A DNA stretch of 64,000 nt from JBJXGV01 sp046160485 (GTDB lineage Bacteria; Orphanbacterota; Orphanbacteria; JBJXGV01). Made by a program: the position numbers and the translations under genes. Position 1 is the stretch's first letter. Every line of letters begins with the position of its first letter. This document shows, in pieces, positions 34,016-43,186 of the stretch. Under the pieces are notes generated by a model. It saw only the letters and a list, made by a program, of their open reading frames with translations. It did not search any database and was not told the origin of the DNA. Location of the stretch: assembly GCA_046160485.1 (NCBI GenBank), contig JBJXGV010000009.1:111772-175771 (forward strand). The letters are read 5' to 3'.

Positions 34016-36337
34016 GTGGCGAACGACACGATTCCTGCACACGCACAACCTGAGAGCTCACTGAAGGATCCCGTGTGCGGAATGACTGTCACGCCCGAGT
34101 CGCGGCACCGCCACGAACACGAGGGCCGCACCTATTTCTTCTGCAGCGAGCAGTGCAAGGTGAAGTTCGCTGCCGACCCGCCCAAGTATCTTGCCCCGGA
34201 GCCGGCCGCGGCGCCCACGCCGACTCACGCGGCCACTGTCTACACGTGCCCAATGCATGCGGAGATCCGGCAGGACCACCCGGGAGCCTGTCCAAAGTGC
34301 GGGATGGCTCTCGAACCCGAACTGCCGAGCTTAGACGCGGACGAGAACCCCGAGCTGGAGGCTTTCCAGCGCCGCTTCTGGTGGACCCTGCCTCTGACGA
34401 TCATCGTTACCGCGCTCGCGATGTTCGGCCATCGGCTCGGGTGGTTCGACATGGCCACGCAGAGCTGGATCGAACTCCTCTTGTCTGCGCCCGTCGTTCT
34501 CTGGGCGGGCTGGCCGTTCTTCGTGCGAGGAGTCCAGTCGATCGTCCATCGCAGTCCGAACATGTGGACGCTGATCGGGTTGGGCACCGCGTCAGCCTTT
34601 GTCTACAGCGTCGTCGCGACGGTAGCGCCCGGCGTGTTTCCCGAGTCGTTTGTCTCGATGGGACGAGTGTCGGTTTACTTCGAGGCCGCGGTCGTCATTA
34701 TCTCGCTGACGTTGATGGGCCAACTCCTCGAACTCAGCGCTCGATCGCGAACGTCAGCCGCCATCAAATCGCTGATGGGTCTGGCACCGAAGACAGCGCG
34801 CCGGATCAATGCCGACGGCACCGAGGAGGATGTCGCGCTCTCTCACGTTCACGTCGGCGATGCGTTGCGTGTCCGGCCCGGCGAGAAAGTCCCCGTGGAC
34901 GGCGTGGTAATCGAAGGTCAGAGCGCGATCGACGAATCGATGTTGACCGGCGAGCCGTTGCCCGTGAGCAAGGGCCCGGGCGACAAGCTGATCGGCGCCA
35001 CGCTCAATACCAGCGGGGCGCTCGTGATGCGCTCCGAGCGCGTCGGCGCGCAGACCGTGCTAGCGCAGATCGTGCAGATGGTCGCTCAAGCGCAGCGCTC
35101 CAAGGCCCCGATGCAGCGCATGGCGGACCGCGTCGCGGGATGGTTCGTGATGGTGGTGGTCGCCATCGCGCTCGCGACGTTTTTCGTGTGGGGTTTCGTC
35201 GGTCCTGAGCCGAGCTGGGTCTTCGGTCTGGTCAACGCCGTTTCGGTGCTCATCATCGCGTGCCCGTGCGCGCTCGGGCTCGCCACGCCCATGTCGATCA
35301 TGGTCGTCACGGGCGCAGCGGCAACCCAGGGCGTGTTGTTCCGCGATGCCGCCGCCATCGAACGCTTTCGCGCCGTTGACACGCTGATCGTGGACAAGAC
35401 GGGCACGCTCACCGAAGGCAAGCCTGCCTTCGACCGCGCCATTCCCGTCGAAGGCGTGACCGCGGACGAGGTCCTGCGGCTCGCGGCGAGTTTGGACCAA
35501 GGCAGCGAGCATCCGCTGGCGGATGCCATCGTGCGTGCGGCGCGCGAGCGGAGTCTATCGCTCGACAAGCCCGAAACCTTCGAGTCGAGCTCGGGCATTG
35601 GCGTACGCGGGCGGGTGCAGGGCCGCGAACTCGCGCTCGGCAACGCGGCGCTCATGCACGGGATCGGCGTCGGCGTGGAGAGCCTGGCTTCTGACGCCGA
35701 GGCTCTGCGCGCAGAGGGCGCAAGCGTGATGCATCTGGCGGTCGATGGTCGTCTGATGGGTCTCTTGGCCGTCACCGATCCGATCAAGTCGAGCACGGCA
35801 GAAGCCCTCGCCACTCTGAAGCGCACGGGCCTTCGTGTGATCATGGCCACCGGCGACGGATTGACGACCGCGCGCGCCGTGGCCGCGCGTCTCGGCATCG
35901 ACGAGGTGCATGGCGAGGTGATGCCGGCCGACAAGCTCATGCTCGTCGAGCGTCTGCAGCAGGAAGGCCGCGTCGTCGCCATGGCCGGCGATGGGATCAA
36001 TGACGCGCCTGCTCTGGCAAAGGCCGATGTGGGGGTGGCCATGGGCACGGGCACCGACGTGGCCATGAGCAGCGCTCAGGTGACGCTCGTGAAGGGCGAC
36101 CTGCGGGGCATCGCGCACGCGCGCGCACTGTCCGAGGCCACCGTCGCGAACATGAAACAGAACCTGGGCTTCGCGTTCGTCTACAACGCGCTCGGCGTGC
36201 CGCTGGCCGCGGGCGCGCTCTATCCGTTCACGGGCTGGCTGCTCTCGCCGATGATTGCCGCTTTGGCCATGAGCCTGAGTTCGGCGTCTGTCATCACCAA
36301 CGCGCTGCGTCTTCGCGGGGCGCGGGCGAGCCGATAA
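34016..36337 (+). CDS. copA: Copper/heavy-metal P1B-type ATPase with YHS and heavy-metal-binding domains
   Basis: A 773-residue transporter that pumps Cu+ (or a related soft metal) out of the cytoplasm. N-terminal YHS domain (KDPVCGMTV with Cys21; Cys43 and Cys47) and a heavy-metal-binding domain (YTCPMHAEI and CPKCGMALEP) replace the usual HMA domain. Eight membrane helices carry the CPC ion site (ACPCALGLATPMS, about 415). The actuator motif is TGEPLPV, phosphorylation is at DKTGTLTEG (about 460), with the SEHPLADAI nucleotide-binding His-Pro and GDGINDAPALAKADVG hinge. All catalytic residues are intact. GTG 34016 has GAGGAGGG upstream. Next gene is the cytochrome/His-rich fusion, forming a metal-handling unit. 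Confidence 0.95.
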   Translation: MANDTIPAHAQPESSLKDPVCGMTVTPESRHRHEHEGRTYFFCSEQCKVKFAADPPKYLAPEPAAAPTPTHAATVYTCPMHAEIRQDHPGACPKCGMALEPELPSLDADENPELEAFQRRFWWTLPLTIIVTALAMFGHRLGWFDMATQSWIELLLSAPVVLWAGWPFFVRGVQSIVHRSPNMWTLIGLGTASAFVYSVVATVAPGVFPESFVSMGRVSVYFEAAVVIISLTLMGQLLELSARSRTSAAIKSLMGLAPKTARRINADGTEEDVALSHVHVGDALRVRPGEKVPVDGVVIEGQSAIDESMLTGEPLPVSKGPGDKLIGATLNTSGALVMRSERVGAQTVLAQIVQMVAQAQRSKAPMQRMADRVAGWFVMVVVAIALATFFVWGFVGPEPSWVFGLVNAVSVLIIACPCALGLATPMSIMVVTGAAATQGVLFRDAAAIERFRAVDTLIVDKTGTLTEGKPAFDRAIPVEGVTADEVLRLAASLDQGSEHPLADAIVRAARERSLSLDKPETFESSSGIGVRGRVQGRELALGNAALMHGIGVGVESLASDAEALRAEGASVMHLAVDGRLMGLLAVTDPIKSSTAEALATLKRTGLRVIMATGDGLTTARAVAARLGIDEVHGEVMPADKLMLVERLQQEGRVVAMAGDGINDAPALAKADVGVAMGTGTDVAMSSAQVTLVKGDLRGIAHARALSEATVANMKQNLGFAFVYNALGVPLAAGALYPFTGWLLSPMIAALAMSLSSASVITNALRLRGARASR

Positions 36338-36474
36338 GCCAGCACGCAGACTCTCCCTCACTCTGGGCAGCCGAGGTCGGCGGTGCGTGATAACCTGGCT
36401 CGGCATCTAAATGCACCGTTGCGCGCGGCGCCACGCGGCCTCCTCGTGCTTTCCTCGCTTCGGAAGGCGGTGTC

Positions 36475-38616
36475 ATGAAACCTGCGGTGATCGTATTTGG
36501 ATTCGTCGGCGTACTTGTATTGGCGCTCGGTATCGTCGGAGCCGCGCTGCTGACGGGTGCGTTCGATTTCTCGGCAACAACCACGCCGAACGCGCTCGAG
36601 GAGAGACTCTCGCGCTTCGTCCTCAACCGATCTATCGAGCGGCGCGCGCCCAGGACCACGAACCCGCTGCCGTCCTCGCGCGAGGTGATGGAGGAAGGTC
36701 TCTCTCACTATCGAACGAATTGCCTGCAGTGCCATGGGGCGCCGGGGGTCGAACCCTTCGAACTCGCCAAAGGGCTCAACCCGCCGCCTCCGGACTTGAG
36801 TGCGCCCGCGGTACAGAGCCGCTCGGACGGTGAACTGTTCTGGATCGTGAGTCATGGGATCAAGATGACCGGCATGCCCGGGTTTGGGCCGACGCATTCC
36901 GACAAGGAGATCTGGGCGATCGTCGGGATGGTCCGACATCTTCCGCAGCTGACGGACGCGGAGCGGGTCTCACTTGAACGCGCGCACGAAGCTCAGGAGC
37001 ATCGGCACGAAGGGGAGACAACTCACGACTCGGCGGAGTCGCATGCAGACGGACCGGAGATGTCGGCTGATCATGAAACTCAGAGTCATCGAGACGAGAC
37101 CGGGCCATCCGAGGCGGTCACGGAGCATCATGCTCACGCACCGCAAACACCGGCCGTGTCCTCTGCGAAACAGCTCTCCGGCGAGGCGGCCCACGACACT
37201 CACACGGCCGAGCCGGCTTCGCCCGACCCAGAACACAAGACTCACGCAGCGGAGACGCCGGCGACAGCTCCCGCGATGGACCATGCGGCGGACAGTACGC
37301 GTCACGCCCCCGACAGCATGGGCAGGGTCCACGGCGAGCACACAGGTCCTGCGACAGGGGACGAACACGGCACGGCCAGTCACGAGCAGCCAGTGCGCGA
37401 CCACACGGACCCGATGCAAGGACACGCGGAGCATGGTGGGCAGGGGATGGGGAGTATGACCGGACTCTATGGTTCGTACCCGATGTCCCGCGAGGCATCG
37501 GGCACCGCATGGCAGCCGGACCTCGCATCACACGCCGGCGTCCACATCACGCGCGGTCAATGGATCATGATGGTTCACGGCTTCGCGACGGCGGTGTACG
37601 ACCACCAAGGCGGCGCGCGCGGCGACGACGACGTCTTCAGCGCGAGCATGCTCATGGGCATGGCGCGTCGCCCCCTCGGAAAAGGGACGCTGGGCTTGCG
37701 AGCGATGTTGAGCGCCGATCCTCTGACGATAGGAAAGGAAGGCTATCCTCTCCTCCTGCAGACCGGAGAAACGGCGGATGGGAAGGAGCCGCTCATCGAC
37801 CGTCAGCATCCGCACGACCTCTTCATGGAACTCGCCGCAAGTTTCAGCGTCGCGAGCGCTGATAGGTCCGCCTTCCTCTACCTCGGTATGCCGGGAGAGC
37901 CGGCGCTCGGGCCTCCCGCGTTCATGCACCGATTTTCGGGCGCCGCGACTCCGCTTGCACCGATCTCGCATCACTGGCTCGACTCGACGCACATCACCTA
38001 CGGCGTCGCGACGTTGGGATTCGTCGCGGGACCAGCGAAACTTGAGGGCTCGCTCTTCACGGGACGAGAGCCCGATGAGAATCGCGCGGGTTGGGACTCG
38101 CCGGAGATGGATTCACACGCGCTTCGGGCGTCGTACAACCCAACGAATCGGTGGTCGCTTCAAACCAGCTTCGGACGCTTGGAAAGCCCAGAACAGCTTC
38201 ACGCCGAACAGAACACCGACCGAACGACGGCGTCGATCATGTACAACAGCCCCCGGGCTTCTGGGGAGACGCAGATCACCGCGGCATGGGGTCGCAATCG
38301 GAACCGGCCGGGGCAGACGACGGATATGTTTCTTGTGGAAGCCACCACCTCGCTCGGCGCGCGCTCAACCTTCTTCGCGCGCGCGGAGCATGGCGAGAAG
38401 AACGAGCTTTTCGAAGACGGTGATCCGCGGGCCGAGCGGATCTTCAACGTCTCTCAGTTTAGCGGCGGCTACCTGCACGAGATCCTGACAGGTTCTCGTC
38501 TTTCGCTCGGGCTTGGTGGATCGGCAGGGGTGTCATTCGTTCCGGATGAACTGAAGAGCGTCTACGGCGACATGCCCTTCTCGGGGACCGTATTCGTGCG
38601 CGGGCTACTCGAATGA
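36475..38616 (+). CDS. Cytochrome c / His-rich linker / outer-membrane beta-barrel fusion
   Basis: A 713-residue product. Residues 4-29 are a membrane anchor. Residues ~60-165 form a class I cytochrome c with haem site CLQCH (83-87) and distal Met in MTGMP (131-134). Residues ~171-322 are a disordered linker with 23 His among 150 residues plus Asp, Glu and Met, suited to metal binding. Residues ~350-713 are an aromatic, strand-rich domain (HGFATAVYDHQGG, ISHHWLDSTHITYGVATLGF, WSLQTSFGRLESPEQL) typical of beta-barrel proteins found beside copper genes, ending MPFSGTVFVRGLLE. ATG 36475 follows a GGAAGG site. The unusual fusion sits directly after copA, which supports copper or metal redox handling. 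Barrel and localisation are inferred. Confidence 0.88.
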   Translation: MKPAVIVFGFVGVLVLALGIVGAALLTGAFDFSATTTPNALEERLSRFVLNRSIERRAPRTTNPLPSSREVMEEGLSHYRTNCLQCHGAPGVEPFELAKGLNPPPPDLSAPAVQSRSDGELFWIVSHGIKMTGMPGFGPTHSDKEIWAIVGMVRHLPQLTDAERVSLERAHEAQEHRHEGETTHDSAESHADGPEMSADHETQSHRDETGPSEAVTEHHAHAPQTPAVSSAKQLSGEAAHDTHTAEPASPDPEHKTHAAETPATAPAMDHAADSTRHAPDSMGRVHGEHTGPATGDEHGTASHEQPVRDHTDPMQGHAEHGGQGMGSMTGLYGSYPMSREASGTAWQPDLASHAGVHITRGQWIMMVHGFATAVYDHQGGARGDDDVFSASMLMGMARRPLGKGTLGLRAMLSADPLTIGKEGYPLLLQTGETADGKEPLIDRQHPHDLFMELAASFSVASADRSAFLYLGMPGEPALGPPAFMHRFSGAATPLAPISHHWLDSTHITYGVATLGFVAGPAKLEGSLFTGREPDENRAGWDSPEMDSHALRASYNPTNRWSLQTSFGRLESPEQLHAEQNTDRTTASIMYNSPRASGETQITAAWGRNRNRPGQTTDMFLVEATTSLGARSTFFARAEHGEKNELFEDGDPRAERIFNVSQFSGGYLHEILTGSRLSLGLGGSAGVSFVPDELKSVYGDMPFSGTVFVRGLLE

Positions 38617-38671
38617 AGTGAGGCGCGGCCGCTGCGCCCCTACCGCCAAACCTCGACGCGGAGATGGTCGC

Positions 38672-38998
38672 TCATTCGACGGAGAGCACACCGCCGATCA
38701 TCTTGTTCATGCCGCAGCCGAACTTGATCTCTCCGCTCTGTGTCGGCGTGAACGTCACGGTTATCGGTTGGTTGAGTGGCAGTTTGGAATTCACGTGGTA
38801 TTCGTCGATGACGAACTCGTTCGCGCACGTGCGGTCGGTCTTTCGCGTGATCACGAGATTGACTGGCTCGCCTCGCTTCACGGCTACCTTCGCCGGCTCG
38901 AAGCCCTTGTCGGTGACACTCATCGTGATCACGCCACCTGCGGCTTTCTCCGCCGACTTCGCGCAAGCCGAAAGCGTCAGACTCAACGCCGCGAGTGA
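38672..38998 (-). pseudogene. Cupredoxin lipoprotein, 5' end removed by an IS
   Basis: Reading from the IS junction: LAALSLTLSAC (lipobox), then a cupredoxin domain with KGFEPAKVAVKRGEPVNLVI, NEFVID and the C-terminal CGMNKMIGG copper-ligand loop (Cys/Met). The native start and first residues are missing: the IS3-type element starts at 38996, within the signal-peptide region. A frame continues into the IS (to 39379) but it is not a normal leader. It converges with the cytochrome fusion and would belong to the copper module. Soluble periplasmic copper binding is the family's role. Expression would depend on an IS-borne start. Confidence 0.75.
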
Positions 38999-39045
38999 AC
39001 CGCCCCGAGTTTCCCGGAGGCTCCCGATCGTGAGAGGATGGAGCC

Positions 39046-39366
39046 ATGGGAAAAGCCAAGCGGTACTCGCCGGAAGTGAAGGAACGATCAGTGCGGATGG
39101 TTCTGGAGCACCAGGAGGATTACGAGTCGCAGTGGGCGGCGATCCGGTCGATCGCGGAGAAGATCGACTGCTCGCCGGAGACGCTGAGGAACTGGCTGCG
39201 GCAGGCCGAGCGTGACGGCGGGAAGCGGCCGGGCCTGACGACGGACGAGCGGCAGCGGATGAAGGATCTCGAGCGAGAGGTCTTCGAGCTGCGGCGTGCG
39301 AACGAGATTCTGAAGAAGGCGTCGGCGTATTTCGCAGTGGCGGAGCTCGACCGCCGACCGAAGTAA
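39046..39366 (+). CDS. IS3-family transposase OrfA (HTH)
   Basis: A 106-residue protein with an HTH (SIAEKIDCSPETLRNWLRQAE, about 40-60) and a leucine-zipper-like end (DLEREVFELRRANEILKKAS), the standard InsE/OrfA layout. Its TAA overlaps the orfB start (TAATG), so OrfB may be made by coupling as well as by frameshift fusion. Confidence 0.92.
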   Translation: MGKAKRYSPEVKERSVRMVLEHQEDYESQWAAIRSIAEKIDCSPETLRNWLRQAERDGGKRPGLTTDERQRMKDLEREVFELRRANEILKKASAYFAVAELDRRPK

Positions 39367-40280
39367 TGGTGGCGTTCATCGACGATTATCGAGGGACGTA
39401 CGGGGTCGAGCCGATCTGCGCGGTCCTGCCGATCGCCCCATCGACGTACTACGAGCACAAGGCGCGGCAGAAGGATCCGAGTCGGCTTCCTGCGCGCGCG
39501 CAACGCGACACGGTTCTGCGCATCGACATCCGGCGCGTGTGGAATGAGAACTTCCAGGTGTACGGCGTTCGGAAGGTGTGGCGCGCACTCAAGCGCGAAG
39601 CGATCGACGCGGCGCGGTGCACGGTGGCGCGTCTGATGGGAGAGATGGGGCTCTTCGGTGCGGTGCGCGGGCGCAAGTTCAAGACGACGGTTCCCGACAC
39701 GTCCGCGGCGCGAGCGCAGGATCTCGTGCAGCGCGAGTTCGCGGCGACGCGGCCGAATCAGCTATGGGTGTCGGATTTCACGTACATCAAGACGTGGAGC
39801 GGGTTCGTGTTCGTCGCGTTTGTGATCGACGTGTACGCCCGGCGCATCGTCGGTTGGCGCGCGTCGCGTTCTCTGAAGACGGACTTGGTTCTCGACGCGC
39901 TGGAGCAGGCGATCTTCGACCGGCTCGACAGGACGGCGGACGGGTTAGTGCATCACAGCGATCGCGGCACGCAGTACGTCTCGATGCGCTATACGGAGCG
40001 GCTCGCCGACGCGGGGATCGCGCCGTCGGTCGGCAGCGTCGGCGATGCTTACGACAACGCGCTCGCGGAGTCGGTGATCGGGTTGTTCAAGACCGAGGTG
40101 ATCGGGTGTCGTGGGCCGTGGCGCTCGCTCGACGACGTCGAGTTCGCGACGCTCGAATGGGTCTCCTGGTTCAACACGCGCCGGCTTCTCGCTCCGATCG
40201 GGTATCTTCCCCCGGCAGAGTTCGAGGCGGCGTACTATCGGGTTCTTCACGCTCCAGTTCTGCTGGAGGCACTCAAGTAA
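39366..40280 (+). CDS. IS3-family transposase OrfB (integrase core)
   Basis: A 304-residue DDE enzyme. HTH_21 segment (FQVYGVRKVWRALKREAID), then the core: first Asp in WVSDFTYI, second in HHSDRGTQY, Glu in YDNALAESVIGLFK. All three catalytic residues are intact, so the element may be active. Ends ...APVLLEALK. Confidence 0.94.
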   Translation: MVAFIDDYRGTYGVEPICAVLPIAPSTYYEHKARQKDPSRLPARAQRDTVLRIDIRRVWNENFQVYGVRKVWRALKREAIDAARCTVARLMGEMGLFGAVRGRKFKTTVPDTSAARAQDLVQREFAATRPNQLWVSDFTYIKTWSGFVFVAFVIDVYARRIVGWRASRSLKTDLVLDALEQAIFDRLDRTADGLVHHSDRGTQYVSMRYTERLADAGIAPSVGSVGDAYDNALAESVIGLFKTEVIGCRGPWRSLDDVEFATLEWVSWFNTRRLLAPIGYLPPAEFEAAYYRVLHAPVLLEALK

Positions 40281-40376
40281 CCGAGTCTCCGGAGAAACCG
40301 GGGCGGTTCACTTTCGGAGGGCCGACTTGTCGCCCTCATCCTCATCGAAGTGCAGTTCATCGACAGAACGGCTGCC

Positions 40377-40416
40377 TGTCCCTATCGAAAACTCCATCCA
40401 CGCCTGATCTCGTGAC
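40377..40416 (+). repeat. Solo left end of the IS481-type element
   Basis: TGTCCCTATCGAAAACTCCA and the following ~20 bases match the left ends of the elements at 27943 and 57760. No transposase sequence adjoins. Confidence 0.65.
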
Positions 40417-40496
40417 CTCCGTTGCCGACTGAATCGCGGCGAGCCTCCAGTCGCTCGTCCCTTTCTGCGCTCCGCGTTTCCCATCGATCTCGCCTA

Positions 40497-40565
40497 GCCG
40501 ACCAGCCGCGCGATTGCCTCGCGAACAATCTGGGCGATCCGCGGGCGGAGAGTCTCGCCGTGGGA
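40497..40565 (-). pseudogene. Orphan C-terminal tail of the HTH-protein family
   Basis: Reads GSHGETLRPRIAQIV, REAIARLVG, stop, on the minus strand. Same helix as the end of the 9441-9767 protein. It lies about 80 bases past the stop of the 40646 gene, on the same strand. Confidence 0.6.
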
Positions 40566-40645
40566 GCCAGAGCGAGCGGATTGAAACGAGGGAGCCGCCG
40601 CCCCCGCACCCGGAAGCAGCGGCTCCTCGATGTCGAGCGATGGAG

Positions 40646-42436
40646 CTACTTGCGCATCAGGACCATCTTCTTTGTTTCGAGGAATGCCTGGCCTGTCTCC
40701 AGCCCCTGCGCCTCCATCCGGTAGAAGTAGACGCCATTCGAGAGGGGATCACCCGGGGGCCTGGTGACGTCCCAGGTCGCGGACTGACGGCCCGCGGCGA
40801 ACGCGCCTTCGACAAGGACGGAGATCTCCTGGCCGACAACGTTGTAGACCGAGATGCGAACGCGGCTCGGTTCCGGCAGCGCGTAGAGCACGGTCGTGCT
40901 TCGCTCGAACGGGTTCGGTGAGTTGGAACCGAGCGCGAACGCCCTCGGCATCTCCAACTCGATCGCGTGCGTGTTGGAGCCGGCACTCTTCGTGAGGTCC
41001 TCCGGCGAAGGCGTGTGGCTAAGGCAATGATGGTCGCACGTCGTCCCCTCGCCCCGATAGACGCCGCCATCATGGAGGCAATCGTCGTGAGCGGTGACTT
41101 TGCAGTCGCCGTTCGGGTGGCAGCAGGCGCCGCGCGGCGCAGGCAGACACGTCACGGTCTCACACTTCGTTCCGTCCCCCTGCGGGACGCCTCCGATCCG
41201 GATGCAAGCCTCCGCGACGAGCGGGGTGCACGCGCCCCACGGAAGACAGCATCCCTGCGTCCGTTGCAAGCAATCAGCTTTTTCGCACGTCATTCCAATC
41301 CCTTGAAAGACGCCCCCCTCCGCCACGCAGCGCGTTTCCTTGACGAACTTGCAGTCGCCGTTCGCGAAGCAGCAGGCGCCGTCCGTGTTGCACGGGTTGC
41401 CATGGCACGAGGTGCCTGTTCCTTGGAAGACGCCGCCGATCGAGCTGCACCGCTCCTCGGTGACGACGCGGCACACACCGTGATAACAGCACGCACCGGT
41501 CGGAGGCGCACACTTAACGTCTTTGCACGTGGTACCGTTGGCCTGGTATGTACCCTTGAGCTTGCGGCATTCTGATCGCGTCGCTACCTGGCACGATCCA
41601 TCCGGAAGACAGCAGGCTCCGGTCGGTGGCGGACACGGGTGAAATTTGCAGCGAGACCCTTCGCGCCAAAGGCCGCCAAGCTTCGCACACTCGACTGCCG
41701 TGACGTCTTTGCAGCTTCCCGATGGCAAACAACACGCGCCGATGGAGGCGGGCGCGCACGTGGGTGCGGTGATGACATTCGTGTCCATCGTGACGGCGCC
41801 GGTTCGGGCCAAGGCTCTGCCGTCCTCGATGGTAGCGCCGGTGTTCAACGTGATGCTCGCGAGCGCGAGTATGCTTCCCTTGAACGCCGTGGCGGTGCCG
41901 AGGGTCGCGGAACTGCCTATCCTCCAATACACATTGCATGGATTGACGCCATTGATCACGACGACGGAGGAATTGCTCGCAGTAGTGAGAGTGCTGCCGA
42001 TCCGAAATACAAAGAGCGCGTCAGGGTTGTTCTGGGCGTTGAGTGTCAGCGGCCCCGTCAACTGGGCAGACGATGCGAAGAAGTAGACGCCCGGCGTGAG
42101 CGTGAGTCCTCCCAGATCTTGACCTGTCAGGTCTTGAGTGAGTGGCATCCCAGTAAGCGTGTTGTACGCGACGGTCACATCGCTTTGGGCCTGCATTGCG
42201 ACCGCCTCGTCTAGGTAGGTGGTGCCGTTCACGACTCCTGGAGGGAATCCGGTAATTGCGTCGCCCGGCCAAACGCCGAGGTCGCCATTGAGCACGGTCG
42301 GATTGGTATTGGTCACGGCCGAGCTGCCGAGAACGGCGAAGCTCGTCGCCGACCCTAGGAGATCAACGGCGTCTGCCGGTGCGGCGAAGGTGAATGATGC
42401 GAGGATTGCCAAGACAATCCAGTACGGATGTTTCAC
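40646..42436 (-). CDS. Exported DUF3494 (ice-binding-like) adhesin with Cys-rich repeats and FlgD-like C-terminus
   Basis: A 596-residue product; signal peptide 1-23. Residues ~25-230 are a DUF3494 ice-binding-like domain (SFAVLGSSAVTNT, VLNGDLGVWPG, LTPGVYFF, FRIGSTLTT, GSILALASITLNTGATI). Residues ~235-490 contain six repeats of ~42 residues: GACCLPxGxC, xxxxxC, GGxxxGxGTxC, xxxC, likely disulphide-stabilised. Then NSPNPFERSTTVLYALPE, ISVYNVVGQEI, GVYFYRME and KKMVLMRK form the FlgD-like export domain. DUF3494 proteins bind ice or act as adhesins; which applies is unknown. Final residue is K after R, slightly different from its relatives. Confidence 0.9.
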   Translation of the reverse strand: MKHPYWIVLAILASFTFAAPADAVDLLGSATSFAVLGSSAVTNTNPTVLNGDLGVWPGDAITGFPPGVVNGTTYLDEAVAMQAQSDVTVAYNTLTGMPLTQDLTGQDLGGLTLTPGVYFFASSAQLTGPLTLNAQNNPDALFVFRIGSTLTTASNSSVVVINGVNPCNVYWRIGSSATLGTATAFKGSILALASITLNTGATIEDGRALARTGAVTMDTNVITAPTCAPASIGACCLPSGSCKDVTAVECAKLGGLWREGSRCKFHPCPPPTGACCLPDGSCQVATRSECRKLKGTYQANGTTCKDVKCAPPTGACCYHGVCRVVTEERCSSIGGVFQGTGTSCHGNPCNTDGACCFANGDCKFVKETRCVAEGGVFQGIGMTCEKADCLQRTQGCCLPWGACTPLVAEACIRIGGVPQGDGTKCETVTCLPAPRGACCHPNGDCKVTAHDDCLHDGGVYRGEGTTCDHHCLSHTPSPEDLTKSAGSNTHAIELEMPRAFALGSNSPNPFERSTTVLYALPEPSRVRISVYNVVGQEISVLVEGAFAAGRQSATWDVTRPPGDPLSNGVYFYRMEAQGLETGQAFLETKKMVLMRK

Positions 42437-42840
42437 TTTGGAGCCTCCGATCTTGAGTCATTGGGCGTGGCAACAACATGTGAGGCAGAACGTCGATTCG
42501 TCGGATACAAGCGGCCACTACTCGAAATGACCGAGGCGAACAATCCCCTGCTTTCGACGGATCGGAGGTATCGCTCGTGACGCAGCACGGGGAACCTGAG
42601 TCTCGGACGAGCACTGCGGAGTGCATCACGATTCGTGCCACGCCAGCGCGCCGCACCGGGAGGACGCAGGCGGACGTAACACGCACCAGCGTTGCGCGTT
42701 ACGGATTCAGCGCCTGGGACTGTCGGGAAGCGAACGCGGGCAACCACCGCGTGGCGTGGGTCGATCTCTTGTAATCCTTGCGATCGCGTCGGCGGATCTC
42801 GCTCCGCACGGTAAATCGGTGCAGAGTGGAAATAGAACTG

Positions 42841-42935
42841 GCGTCTCTACCAATAATGCCGTCCGCGCCTGGCTGCTGACGTTCCTCGCTCGGCGTGTCC
42901 CTACCGAAAACTCCATCCGCGCCTGATTTCGTGAC
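42841..42935 (+). repeat. Two tandem left-end copies of the IS481-type element
   Basis: The second copy (42896: TGTCCCTACCGAAAACTCCA) is well preserved; the one before it is degenerate but aligns over about 40 bases. Two left ends in tandem without a transposase suggest repeated insertion and excision or deletion. Confidence 0.55.
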
Positions 42936-43107
42936 CGCTCGATCGATGAGTTCGTCGGCGACCCGATTCGAGGTCCGATCCGCTGATGTCCACCCGCCGG
43001 CTCGGCGGATGCCGCCGAGCGCGACGGCTTTACCTCTATACCCGGCCGACGAGGCTCTCCGCGCTCACCCGAACCGAAAACTCTCTCTTTTTCAAGAGTG
43101 TCTCTCG

Positions 43108-43186
43108 CCTCATTTTTGATCTCATCTATTCCCAACGACTTACGGCTTTCTGTTTTGACTTCAAACTGGGGAGCCAGTTTATCCTC
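43108..43186 (+). repeat. Dispersed bipartite repeat, copy 2
   Basis: TCCCAACGACTTACG, 23 nt, GGGGAGCCAGT and CCTCG; counterpart at 14066-14140. Confidence 0.5.

Larger units (their letters stand above)
38996..40310 (+). mobile_element. IS3-family insertion sequence
   Basis: About 1.315 kb with terminal repeats TGAACCGCCCCGAGTTTC (left) and, reversed, GGAGAAACCGGGGCGGTTCA (right), ending TG...CA as in IS3 elements. It carries overlapping orfA and orfB. I see no short target duplication, so one flank may have been rearranged. It disrupts the cupredoxin gene. Confidence 0.85.
40311..40645 (+). other. Spacer with IS481 end relic and orphan tail
   Basis: Positions 40377-40416 match the left end of the IS481-type element (TGTCCCTATCGAAAACTCC), without the rest. 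Positions 40497-40565 encode, on the minus strand, GSHGETLRPRIAQIV and REAIARLVG, the orphan tail of the HTH family. No intact gene. Confidence 0.65.

Noticed and set aside
34016..36337. HMA domain at the N-terminus of the copper ATPase
   Set aside because: The Cys motifs fit YHS plus heavy-metal-binding domains, not GMxCxxC.
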